Origin: Tautonia plasticadhaerens
GTDB lineage: Bacteria > Planctomycetota > Planctomycetia > Isosphaerales > Isosphaeraceae
Assembly (NCBI RefSeq): GCF_007752535.1
Contig: NZ_CP036426.1
Span: forward strand, 6,882,001 to 6,946,000
Direction: 5' to 3'
Length of the DNA stretch: 64,000 nt
The translations under genes and the position numbers were made by a program. This document shows positions 25,825 to 33,515 of the stretch, in pieces (position 1 is the stretch's first letter; each line of letters starts with the position of its first letter). The notes below the pieces were generated by a model. It was not told the DNA's origin and did no database searches. It saw only the letters and a program-made list of their open reading frames with translations.

Positions 25825-26731
25825 GAAGCCCTGACAAAACCGGGTGAATCACATCACATCCTGGTGGAGGATACGGAAGCAGATGACACAGGCCGCCAGG
25901 GTCGTCCAGGCGTCCTGGATCACCCCCAGCCGGTCGTACCGCACCCGCATCCGCCGCAGGCCCTTGATCCAGCCGATCGTCCGCTCCACCACCCAGCGGA
26001 CCTTGCCCAGCCCGCTGCCGTGCGGTGTCCGACGCTTGGCGATGTGCGGCTCGATGCCCATCCAACGCAGTAACGCCCTCGTCCCCTCGCTGTCGTAGCC
26101 CCGGTCGGCATACAGGTCATCCGGCAACTGCTTCGGCCTGCCCGGTTTGCCGGCGACGCTCGGGAAGTCGAGCACCAGCGGGATGATCTGGCGGTGGTCG
26201 CTCTCGTTGGCCCCGGCGGTGCGGATCGCCAGCGGCACTCCGGTGCGACTGACCATCACCGTGTGCTTCGTGCCCTTCCTGCTGCGGTCGACGGGGCTCG
26301 GGCCGGTCGCCTCGCCGCCGCCGGAGGCCCGCACCGTCACGCCGTCGACGACCACCGTGTCGGTCTCCAGCTTGCCAGCCTTGCGGAGCAGCCTCAGCAG
26401 GTCGGCATGGAGGCGGTCCCAGATGCCGGCCTCCTCCCAGGCCCGCAGCCGGCGATGGGCGGTGCGACCTGAGCAGCCGAGTTCCTGCGGGACATCCTCC
26501 CAGCGATTGCCGGTGGCCAGGACGAACCAGATGACACGCAGGGCGACCCGGTGCCCGATCGGCGGACGCCCGCCGTAGGGGCCGATGGCCGGTTCCGGCG
26601 GCAGGTGGTGGGCAACCAGATCGAAGAACTCGTCCGGCATGTGGGCGCTCGCCATGGTGGTGTCTCCTTCGGTTCGGAGGAAAACAGCACCAGGGCGCAA
26701 ACTCCATGCCACACGGTTTTGTCAGGGCTTC
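25825..26731 (-). mobile_element. IS5-family (IS427-like) element, 907 bp
   Basis: Perfect 18-bp terminal inverted repeats starting GAAGCCCTGACAAAACCG bound the element. TA lies next to each end (25823-25824 and 26732-26733), a 2-bp target duplication as in the IS427 group. Both ends are occupied by IS701 copies inserted at the junction. One complete transposase gene is present. Confidence 0.9.
25849..26655 (-). CDS. IS5-family transposase
   Basis: The start MASAHMPDEFFDLVAHHLPPE at 26655 is preferred over an upstream Met at 26712 that reads terminal sequence. 268 residues with the N-terminal DUF4096-like part (RPPIGHRVALRVIWFVLATGNRWEDVP) and DDE residues in TVVVDGVTVRA, LYADRGYDSE and RWVVERTIGWIKG. 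Intact single-frame transposase. Confidence 0.92.
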   Translation of the reverse strand: MASAHMPDEFFDLVAHHLPPEPAIGPYGGRPPIGHRVALRVIWFVLATGNRWEDVPQELGCSGRTAHRRLRAWEEAGIWDRLHADLLRLLRKAGKLETDTVVVDGVTVRASGGGEATGPSPVDRSRKGTKHTVMVSRTGVPLAIRTAGANESDHRQIIPLVLDFPSVAGKPGRPKQLPDDLYADRGYDSEGTRALLRWMGIEPHIAKRRTPHGSGLGKVRWVVERTIGWIKGLRRMRVRYDRLGVIQDAWTTLAACVICFRILHQDVM

Positions 26732-26734
26732 TAA

Positions 26735-28178
26735 TGCTACTCCGTTAAATCATACGAACGATCGACTGCTGCGGTTCGTACCGAGGGTATGAACCGGACC
26801 TACACCCCCGACTTAAACCCCGACGTCCTCGACCGCCTCGCCGCGTATGCCGCCTCCTTCCGCGCCGACTTCAACCGGCCCCGCCAGGCCGCCTGGTGCG
26901 GCGTCTACCTCCGCGGCCTGGTCCAGGACGGGGACCGCAAGAGCGTCGAGCCGATGGCCGCCCGCGTCCCCCTGTCGGAGGGGCTCGACGTCGCCGACCC
27001 CGACCAGGCCCTGCAGCAGTTCCTCGGCCAGAGCACCTGGGACGAGCAAGCGGTCCTGAGCCGCTACCGGGCCACGATGGCGGCGAAGTTCGCCGACCCG
27101 GCCGGCATCTTCGTGATCGATGACACCACCTTCCCCAAGCAGGGCACGCACTCCGTCGGCGTGCAGCGGCAGTACTGCGGCGCCCTGGGCAAGAAGGCCA
27201 ACTGCCAGTGCGCCGTCAGCGTCCACTACGTCGCCCCGAGGGGGCACTACCCGCTGAACATGCGGCTCTACCTCCCGGAGGGCTGGCTGGCCGACCCGAA
27301 GCGACTGGATAAGGCCAAGGTGCCCGAGGCCGAGCGGCGGTCGCTGACCAAGGGTCAGATCGCCCTGGAGTTGCTCGACCGCATCCGCGCCGAAGGGCTG
27401 CCGGGCGGGCTCGTCGTGGCCGACAGCGGCTACGGCGTCTCGGGCCCGTTCCGCGACGGCCTGGCCGAGCGGGGCCTGCACTACGTCGTCGGCGTGACCG
27501 ACGAGATGCTGGTCTTCACCGAGGAGCCGAGGTGGGACGAGCCCAAGGCCGGGACGGGCGGGCGGCCGCAGAAGCGGCGTCGCCTGGCCGAGGGCTCGCC
27601 CCGGCCGGTGGGCCTGAAGGAGCTGGCGGCGCGGACGCCGCGCCGGAAGGTGACGTGGCGGGAGGGGACCAAGGGCCCGATGTGGGGCCGATTCGCCTGG
27701 CTGCGCGTTTGGCCGGGCCAGGGATGGGCGACAGGCGATTGCGCCGGGGCGGAGCCGATCTGGCTGCTGATCGAGGAGCAGGCCGACGGCAAGCTGAAGT
27801 ACGCCTTCAGCAACCTCCCGGCCGATACCAGCCGGATCCGCGCGGTGCGCCTGTGGCGGAGTCGCTGGCCGGTGGAGCTCGGGTACCAGCAGATGAAGGA
27901 GGAACTGGGGCTGGACCACCACGAGGGCCGCTCGTGGCGGGGCTTCCACCATCACGCCTGCCTGGTGATGTTGGCCTTCGGGTTCCTCACCCTGGAGCGA
28001 CGCCGAGCCCGTCGGGGGCGATCCCGGCCGGGCAAAAAGGGGGAGGCCGAGCGCCGGTGATCACGGTGCCGGCGATCCGCCGGGCGTTGCAGCGGCTGCT
28101 GGCGCCGGTCAGCCGGCCGGACTGCGCGCACTGCCGGCCCTGGCTCACCCGCTCCAAGACCAAGCTAACGGAGTAGTA
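26735..28178 (+). mobile_element. IS701-family element, copy B, 1444 bp
   Basis: Same length and sequence as copy A but reversed. It is flanked by CTAA on both sides (26731-26734 and 28179-28182). The left CTAA contains the last base of the IS5-type element, so this copy too was inserted exactly at that element's end. Confidence 0.93.
26789..28060 (+). CDS. IS701-family transposase, copy B
   Basis: 423 residues, identical to copy A (DDE in FVIDDTTFPK, VVADSGYG, EELGLDHHEG). The coding end carries AAAAA at 28034-28038 followed by GGGGG at 28039-28043. A -1 shift there opens a 39-residue tail that stops at 28174-28176 within the terminal repeat. Confidence 0.93.
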   Translation: MNRTYTPDLNPDVLDRLAAYAASFRADFNRPRQAAWCGVYLRGLVQDGDRKSVEPMAARVPLSEGLDVADPDQALQQFLGQSTWDEQAVLSRYRATMAAKFADPAGIFVIDDTTFPKQGTHSVGVQRQYCGALGKKANCQCAVSVHYVAPRGHYPLNMRLYLPEGWLADPKRLDKAKVPEAERRSLTKGQIALELLDRIRAEGLPGGLVVADSGYGVSGPFRDGLAERGLHYVVGVTDEMLVFTEEPRWDEPKAGTGGRPQKRRRLAEGSPRPVGLKELAARTPRRKVTWREGTKGPMWGRFAWLRVWPGQGWATGDCAGAEPIWLLIEEQADGKLKYAFSNLPADTSRIRAVRLWRSRWPVELGYQQMKEELGLDHHEGRSWRGFHHHACLVMLAFGFLTLERRRARRGRSRPGKKGEAERR

Positions 28179-28181
28179 CTA

Positions 28182-28363
28182 AGGACCAGGCCGATGCCGA
28201 GGAAGGCGGCGGTCGCCCAGAGCGTGTCCCCGGCGTAGGCCGCAACGAAGCCCGGCAGGTGGGAAGCGAATCTGCGGGAGCCGATCGCCAGGACGGCCAC
28301 CAGGGCGATCATGGCAAGCCAGAGCAGCGGAAGTCGTCGCTTCTCCCGAGGAACGGCCCTCAT
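28182..28363 (-). pseudogene. DUF2809 membrane protein, 3' end lost at IS junction
   Basis: From ATG 28363 about 61 native residues remain: a hydrophobic helix LPLLWLAMIALVAVLAIGSR, then LPGFVAAYAGDTLWATAAFLGIGLVL, the characteristic DUF2809 stretch. The family is usually about 120-140 residues, so roughly half is gone. The frame then runs 11 residues into IS701 copy B. Its ATG overlaps the stop of the upstream MBL gene (ATGA at 28360-28363), so both were one operon. Confidence 0.7.
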
Positions 28364-29184
28364 GCCCCGTCCCTTTCCGCCCCGATCATCCGCAGGTAGC
28401 GATCAGCCGAGCGCCGAACCGCCTCCTTGGCTCCCTCCTGGATCGCCAGGTCGAACATGAAGCCGTAGATCCGGTCGAAGGCGAGTGGCTCGACGGCAAT
28501 CTCAACCCGGCGGACATCTTCAGCGGGGAGCGGGATGTAGTTCGGGTAGCTGTACATGAAGCCGACGTGGCGGCGGTCCATGCAGACCTGGAGGATATCC
28601 CCGGCCAGCAGGACGCCCTTGCCGTCGGCCCCGGCGGGCCAGTGCAGAACCGTGCCGCCCTCGAAGTGGCCGCCGCAACGGATCAGGGTCAGTCCGTCGT
28701 GCAGGGCCTTCGTCTCACCGTCCCAATACTCGATCGCCGAGTCGGGCCGCATCACCCACTCCCGGTCGGCGGCGTGCAGGTAGATCGGCACGCCGCCGAA
28801 GGCCCGGCTCCACTCGACCATCGCCGAATAGTAGTGAGGGTGAGAGACTGCGATGGCAGCCAGGCCGCCGAGCTTGCGGACGGCCTCGACGGTGGCGTCG
28901 TCGATCAGCGAGATGCAGTCCCAGAGCACGTTGCCGCCGGGCGACTGGATGAGCAAGGCCCGCTGGCCGATGCCGAACTTCGGCGTCGTTCCGATGCCGA
29001 CGAGCCCTGGCTCCTCGGTGCGGATCTGGTTCTCGTAATCGGAGCGGAGGTCGTCGAGCGTAGTCCACCGCTGGCCGCCCCAGTCGATGTACTGCCGATC
29101 GTCCTCGCAGATGACGCAGCGGTCGGGCGGGGCCTCGGATTCGGCGTGCTGGGTGCCGCAGGTCGTGCAGATGAACAATGGCAT
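28360..29184 (-). CDS. MBL-fold hydrolase with N-terminal zinc-ribbon-like motif
   Basis: 274 residues. The N-terminus has CTTC at 6-9 and CVIC at 23-26, a possible zinc ribbon. The metallo-beta-lactamase fold follows with SHPHYY (H115, H117), a later His in CGGHFEGG and the Asp in LLAGDILQV. The classic HxHxDH is reduced to HxH, so metal binding may be atypical. It resembles the 'hydrolase/MBL' proteins of soil bacteria with unknown substrate. It is the first gene of a two-gene unit whose second gene is now truncated. Confidence 0.85.
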   Translation of the reverse strand: MPLFICTTCGTQHAESEAPPDRCVICEDDRQYIDWGGQRWTTLDDLRSDYENQIRTEEPGLVGIGTTPKFGIGQRALLIQSPGGNVLWDCISLIDDATVEAVRKLGGLAAIAVSHPHYYSAMVEWSRAFGGVPIYLHAADREWVMRPDSAIEYWDGETKALHDGLTLIRCGGHFEGGTVLHWPAGADGKGVLLAGDILQVCMDRRHVGFMYSYPNYIPLPAEDVRRVEIAVEPLAFDRIYGFMFDLAIQEGAKEAVRRSADRYLRMIGAERDGA

Positions 29185-29285
29185 CGGGCGAGGGCTCCTG
29201 GCACGCTCGGGACCGGCGGGGTGACCCGGCCCCGGCGTGGTATCCTACCAAACCGCCTGGGACCGGGCCTCGGGATGACCTCCAC

Positions 29286-30101
29286 CTACTGACCCGCTGC
29301 GGCCGGAGATCGCTCGGCCGTCTCGTGCATTGGCGATGCCCCAAGTCGCTGGTAGTGCTCGACTGCCAGCGCCACGAGCGGCTCGTACACGCCAAGATGG
29401 CCGAGAATCATCGACCACACCGCCTCGGTCGCTTGCCGATCGGGGACGAGCCTCAACCACTCGGACAGGAGGCCCTCGGTCCAGACGTAATCGGGCGGGG
29501 CCTCACGGTTCCACTTCGGTCGTGAGTGCCCTTCCAGGGGCTCGTCACGCCGGACGTACATCCCCGACTCGATGGCCTCGAACTCGCTCGCATCGACCAG
29601 GCGATCCCAGTAGGCCCGGTAATGGCGAGATGCGAAGTCGATCATCTCGACCCGACCACCGCCCGTCTGCCTGCCGAGCCAGCAGTGGAACTCGCCGCCG
29701 GAGAAGTTCGTGGCATCCATCGTCATCCAGAGGTCGGGCGGATCGACCAGGACGGCCATCGATCCCGCCTGCGGGTGGTACGTCCTGCCGAAGACCCGAC
29801 CGAGTATCCCTGCCCCGCCGACGGCGTAGAGCATGCAGTGGCCGCAGCCGTCCGTCCCGCTGAACTCGCAGACGGCACGGTGGACGGCCTCGGCGATCCT
29901 CCCCCGCACGCCAGGCCGCCCGAGGGACTGCCCGGAGTTAACGGGGTTCGCCGGTTTCGCACGTCGCTCCTTGGCCGCCCGAGCCCGCCTCATTTTCCGG
30001 TTGGCCAACTCGGGAGCGGCCAGGATGCGTCGGCATACGTCCCCGGCGATGTGGCAATTGCGATCCTGGACCCCCTGGGGGCCGAACACGTTGCTGGTCA
30101 T
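29286..30101 (-). CDS. hypothetical protein with Cys-His residues
   Basis: The start MTSNVFGPQGVQDRN at 30101 is preferred; a Met 13 codons earlier is possible. 271 residues, no signal peptide. Notable points: CGHCMLYAVGGAGILGRVFGRTYHPQAGSM, DPPDLWMTMDATNFSGGEFHCWLGRQ and an acidic C-terminus. A conserved-looking Cys followed by GEFHCWL and Asp recalls papain/transglutaminase-like folds, but this is only a guess. No family recognised. It reads away from the HTH gene at 30325. Confidence 0.6.
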   Translation of the reverse strand: MTSNVFGPQGVQDRNCHIAGDVCRRILAAPELANRKMRRARAAKERRAKPANPVNSGQSLGRPGVRGRIAEAVHRAVCEFSGTDGCGHCMLYAVGGAGILGRVFGRTYHPQAGSMAVLVDPPDLWMTMDATNFSGGEFHCWLGRQTGGGRVEMIDFASRHYRAYWDRLVDASEFEAIESGMYVRRDEPLEGHSRPKWNREAPPDYVWTEGLLSEWLRLVPDRQATEAVWSMILGHLGVYEPLVALAVEHYQRLGASPMHETAERSPAAAGQ

Positions 30102-30324
30102 GACGATCACCTTCCCTGGTGCTTCTTGAAGACCGCCCACGTCGGCGGTGGGATGGTTCTACCACGGAATGCAGATCGGATCAACTGTCGGGATTCAACT
30201 TGCGAGGGCGCTTCAACTCCAACCTGTTGAGTCATGCAGGTCGGATGGGTATCCTCTCCACCACGCCAAGTTTTCGTCGCAAAGAATGTGGCGAGTCCAC
30301 TACATAGGCACGGAGGTCCACAAC

Positions 30325-30714
30325 ATGAACAACCACCACTTGCTGCTCAATGACGTTACTCGGATTTTGAGGCTCAAACCCCATCGGATTGCCTACGCCA
30401 TCGCCACTGGCCAAATCGATGAGCCGGCCCTGCGAATCGCTAATAAGCGGGTTTTCGCCGAGGAGGATGTGAGGCGGCTCGCCGTCCACTTCCGTGTGAC
30501 ACCTCGGTGGCCGTCGCCCGACCCTGCCACCGAGGATTCTGACCAAGTGGATCGTCATGAGGGCTTGGTGCTGAAGCCGCCCTTCGAAGTGAGGTCCACC
30601 GGGGAGAGCGCCCACGAGGTCCGAGACGGCGCAGGAGAGGTGTACTGCTGGGCCGCAGATAGGGCCAGGGCGTTAATAGTCGCCGGGCTCTTGGAGTCGG
30701 CCGTGAAAGCCTGA
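30325..30714 (+). CDS. small helix-turn-helix protein, excisionase-like
   Basis: ATG 30325 lies behind GGAGGTCC; the longer frame to 30148 lacks a ribosome site. The 129-residue product begins MNNHHLLLNDVTRILRLKPHRIAYAIATGQIDEPALRIANKRVFAEEDVRRLAVHF, which reads like a MerR/excisionase winged HTH (HRIAYAIATG as recognition helix, then a wing and NKRVFAEEDV). The C-terminus is charged. It is 154 bp before the putative replication gene and could be its regulator or the Xis of an integrated element (inference). Confidence 0.65.
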   Translation: MNNHHLLLNDVTRILRLKPHRIAYAIATGQIDEPALRIANKRVFAEEDVRRLAVHFRVTPRWPSPDPATEDSDQVDRHEGLVLKPPFEVRSTGESAHEVRDGAGEVYCWAADRARALIVAGLLESAVKA

Positions 30715-30814
30715 CCGAAACGCCGTCCGTGAAAGTATTCAGTTATTATCAATTGGAAGACGCCGTGGGTCCGGCACTGCCCCACGGTTGGACCGACGTG
30801 CAGACAATCAGCAG

Positions 30815-30856
30815 CCCCAAAAGGAGAACGGCCGGAGGTTAGCCTCTCCGGCCGTT
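30815..30856 (+). promoter_or_regulatory. CCCCAAAAGGAG motif plus perfect 11-bp stem-loop
   Basis: CCCCAAAAGGAG at 30815-30826 is followed directly by AACGGCCGGAG (30827-30837), an 8-base loop and CTCCGGCCGTT (30846-30856). The hairpin ends 12 bases before the ATG at 30869, so it sits in the leader of the replication-like gene. It could attenuate transcription or modulate translation. The same 12-mer followed by another hairpin occurs at 35948. Confidence 0.6.
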
Positions 30857-30868
30857 CGAAGGAATGCC

Positions 30869-32923
30869 ATGACTACAGATATAGTATCATGCTCAGGAAA
30901 GTATCTTGAAGCTGAACCCAAAAAATGTGGAGAGCAATACGACGAGGATGACGTGCCTTTGTCCGCAGCCGACCGGATCAGCGTCGTCTTCGAGGAGCAG
31001 TTCCGAAGGTATTGTGATCTCTTCATCACGTACTACAAGCGAACACCCCACCACACTCGCTGCGGATACGATCGTCCCTTCTACCAGAAAAATTATAGGA
31101 AGGGCGGCAGGATCGGCCAGCCCATCCCGCTGGTGGACAGCCCGGACGGGTCGTGGACGGTCCTCACCGACACGGTGGAAAAGCACCTCGACTACCACCA
31201 GTGGCTCGACTACACCACCTACACCGGGGGCAAGCCGGCATTTCGGGAGGGTGACCATTTCTGGCTCGGCCTCCACGCCGGCAAGTCCACGTCATACACC
31301 ACAATCGACCTCGACAACCACCGCCAGATCGCCCTGTACAGAGGCGGGTTCAACAACACTGGCAGGCCGAGGGTCTGCCAGTACATCACCCTCGACTACT
31401 TCCGGCAGATCAAGAAGGTCCACGACCACTTCCCCGGTCGCATCTGGTGCGTATCCTCGGACTCCCTCGGCCTCGACGTGATCGAGAGGCACGGGCTGAG
31501 GACGGTGGAAGCCTCCCACGACCGCACCACCAGGCGGCTGGAGGCGATCGGCCTCCACGGCGTCGAGGCGCATCCCATGCGTGGCAGGTGCAAGCGACGG
31601 CCATTCGGCGAGCACTACCGCACCATCACCGCCGCCGGCCTCCTGGAGACGTGGCAGGACCAACTCGACCACTTCGACAACCCGACCACTCCCGACCTCA
31701 TCGCCGTCGTCGAATCCATCCTGACGCTTCTGTCGGATCAATGGCGAGCCTACGAGTCATTCGCCAGGGCGAAGATACCGGACATCCACCGTGGCGAGGT
31801 GGCGAGGATCAGGCGATGGGTCGATGACGGCTTCCCCGACGAGGACAGGGTGATCGTGGGCCTCCAGTCATCCTCGCTCGCTTCGCTTGCTGCGGATGCC
31901 GTCGCCGCCACCGGCGGCAACGGACATGACTCTCCCCTCTCGGGCCTGTCGGGGGCGTCGGCGGGAGGTAATACCATACCTTCCTATCTGTCTAGTTATA
32001 AGATGACCAATAAGGAACCCCGACCCAGGGCAACAGCGGCCAGCCTACTGCTCCATGATTTCAGGATGGGCGACTGGCCCCTCAAGGTTGAGGAGGTCGC
32101 CCGTGACGGCCTGCCGGGGCCGGATTGCCTCCAGACGGCAGCCCATGAACTCGCCAAGTGGCTCTACTGGGTCGAGTTGTATGACACGCCTAGGGGCGAG
32201 CGTGCCGAGGCGGTCCTGGACCTGCTCAAGACCTTCGCCGCCACCAAGGGCAACGGATACATCAGCAGGCTGGAGGAGGGCAAGGCTGATCTGGTTGAGG
32301 GGAATCTCAAGCGAATCGTCGAGTCCGTCGCCAGGATCGACAACCCGGAGGCCCTGGCCTGGTTCCTGAAGACCAGGCAAAGGCGGGACTCGGGCAAGTA
32401 CAGCAGGCTGATCTACGTCGCACCCCTGATCTGCTCCGGGGCGTCACGCTCCCTCCCATTTCGTCCCATGACTCGTTCCAAAGCGACCTGTAAGGAGCCC
32501 CGATCCGACCGCCTCCCCGACCAGATCGAGTCCACGCTGGATGCTGTGGTCAAGCGGTTCGGGATGAGGAAGAGGGGCGGCGATTACCCGTTCGTGACAT
32601 TCGCTCGGCGACTCGTCAACCTGCTCTTCGACAACGAGGGCAGGGCCGACATCGACCTGGAGACCTTCCTCGGCTGGACGAACAATAGCCGCAGTCAAAA
32701 TGACCGGTTCAAGAAGTTGCTCGCCCAGGCCAACATCATCCACGGAGACTGGGAACGGACGATCAAGCGGGGCGTGAAGTCGGCCACCTACAAGCTGACG
32801 GCCCAGACGATGAAGGCGATGGGCCTCGACTATGCCGCCGAGGAGGCCGGCTGGAAGAACGTGGTCGGCCTAACGGTCTCGCCCGCCGAGTACCGCAAGT
32901 TGAAGGAGATGGGCCTCGACTGA
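30869..32923 (+). CDS. putative replication protein, AEP primase-like
   Basis: ATG 30869 (MTTDIVSCSGKYLEAEPKK) follows AAGGA; 684 residues. The N-terminal third has features that recall archaeo-eukaryotic primases of plasmids and phages: TTIDLDNH (D147, D149) as the metal motif, and WCVSSDSLGLDVI at about 194-206 in place of the Ser-Gly-His motif, though the His is Asp here. A long helical middle follows and a C-terminal region (FKKLLAQANIIHGDWERTIKRGVKSATYKLT) that looks like a winged helix. No helicase motifs. Codon use is more AT-rich than in the chromosome. The AEP call is tentative; an element-encoded replication or helper protein of unknown type is the alternative. Confidence 0.45.
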   Translation: MTTDIVSCSGKYLEAEPKKCGEQYDEDDVPLSAADRISVVFEEQFRRYCDLFITYYKRTPHHTRCGYDRPFYQKNYRKGGRIGQPIPLVDSPDGSWTVLTDTVEKHLDYHQWLDYTTYTGGKPAFREGDHFWLGLHAGKSTSYTTIDLDNHRQIALYRGGFNNTGRPRVCQYITLDYFRQIKKVHDHFPGRIWCVSSDSLGLDVIERHGLRTVEASHDRTTRRLEAIGLHGVEAHPMRGRCKRRPFGEHYRTITAAGLLETWQDQLDHFDNPTTPDLIAVVESILTLLSDQWRAYESFARAKIPDIHRGEVARIRRWVDDGFPDEDRVIVGLQSSSLASLAADAVAATGGNGHDSPLSGLSGASAGGNTIPSYLSSYKMTNKEPRPRATAASLLLHDFRMGDWPLKVEEVARDGLPGPDCLQTAAHELAKWLYWVELYDTPRGERAEAVLDLLKTFAATKGNGYISRLEEGKADLVEGNLKRIVESVARIDNPEALAWFLKTRQRRDSGKYSRLIYVAPLICSGASRSLPFRPMTRSKATCKEPRSDRLPDQIESTLDAVVKRFGMRKRGGDYPFVTFARRLVNLLFDNEGRADIDLETFLGWTNNSRSQNDRFKKLLAQANIIHGDWERTIKRGVKSATYKLTAQTMKAMGLDYAAEEAGWKNVVGLTVSPAEYRKLKEMGLD

Positions 32924-33142
32924 CGTGTGCCTCCAAGACGCTCCGAACGCCTCCCACCTCCCCGATCCTCGGCGGCCCACGGGGGCGGGGCATCTACGGT
33001 CCAGGACCATCCCATCCACCGGCTTCGCTCAGCCTTGCGCCTCGGCAATCATCCCCTTACGCCAGAAGTTGATAACCAATTCCCGGTCTGCGAGCGACAT
33101 GGCCCCGCATGGCCGGGGCCTCAAGGGGCTGGGTCTTCGTTA
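32924..33142. other. gap without a supportable gene
   Basis: Between the replication-like gene and the methyltransferase relic only very short frames exist, such as a 23-codon minus-strand frame at 33029-33100 (MSLADRELVINFWRKGM...). No promoter, terminator or repeat could be supported. It may be further debris of the lost methyltransferase region. Confidence 0.5.
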
Positions 33143-33331
33143 TTAGCAAGGATCGACCACGAAGTCGCCGGGCCGGCTGAAGTCGCCGAGCAGCCTCTCG
33201 ACCTCCGGGAGTGTCTGCTGCCACTTGTAGACGCCCTTCTCCTGCACGTTGAACTTGTACACGTCCATCCATCATTCCCTCGGGGTCCAAGGCCCCTTGG
33301 AGTAGACCTGGCGGTCAGCGAAATACTCGCC
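33143..33331 (-). pseudogene. C-terminal relic of a DNA methyltransferase
   Basis: On the minus strand the frame reads GEYFADRQVYSKGPWTPRE, a TGA, then W and MDVYKFNVQEKGVYKWQQTL (from 33268), LPEVERLLGDFSRPGDFVVDP, Cys and stop at 33143-33145. The end matches the segment just before motif I of beta-class methyltransferases (GDLVVDPFCGSGTT), but the frame breaks after VVDP. An internal stop and lost motif I show a dead relic. No other part of the gene is visible nearby. Confidence 0.55.
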
Positions 33332-33515
33332 CGCAGCAGGGCCAGAGCGTTGGTCAGGGACGGGCAGCGGAGCAAGGGAGGATTGTGCCGCACTCCTGGT
33401 CGGCACACAGCAATTTTTGATTGTCCAGTCAAATTTGGCTTTACGGGGGCGGCATGCGCCGTATAATCGGCCCAATGCGTTTGATTGCACAAACAAAATT
33501 ACGGCTGGGAACGCC

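Noticed and set aside
24374-28182. A composite transposon made of two IS701 copies around an IS5 cargo
   Set aside because: Each IS701 copy has its own target duplication (TTAG, CTAA) and the outer flanks TTAG/CTAA are not direct repeats, so there is no sign that the whole moved as one unit.
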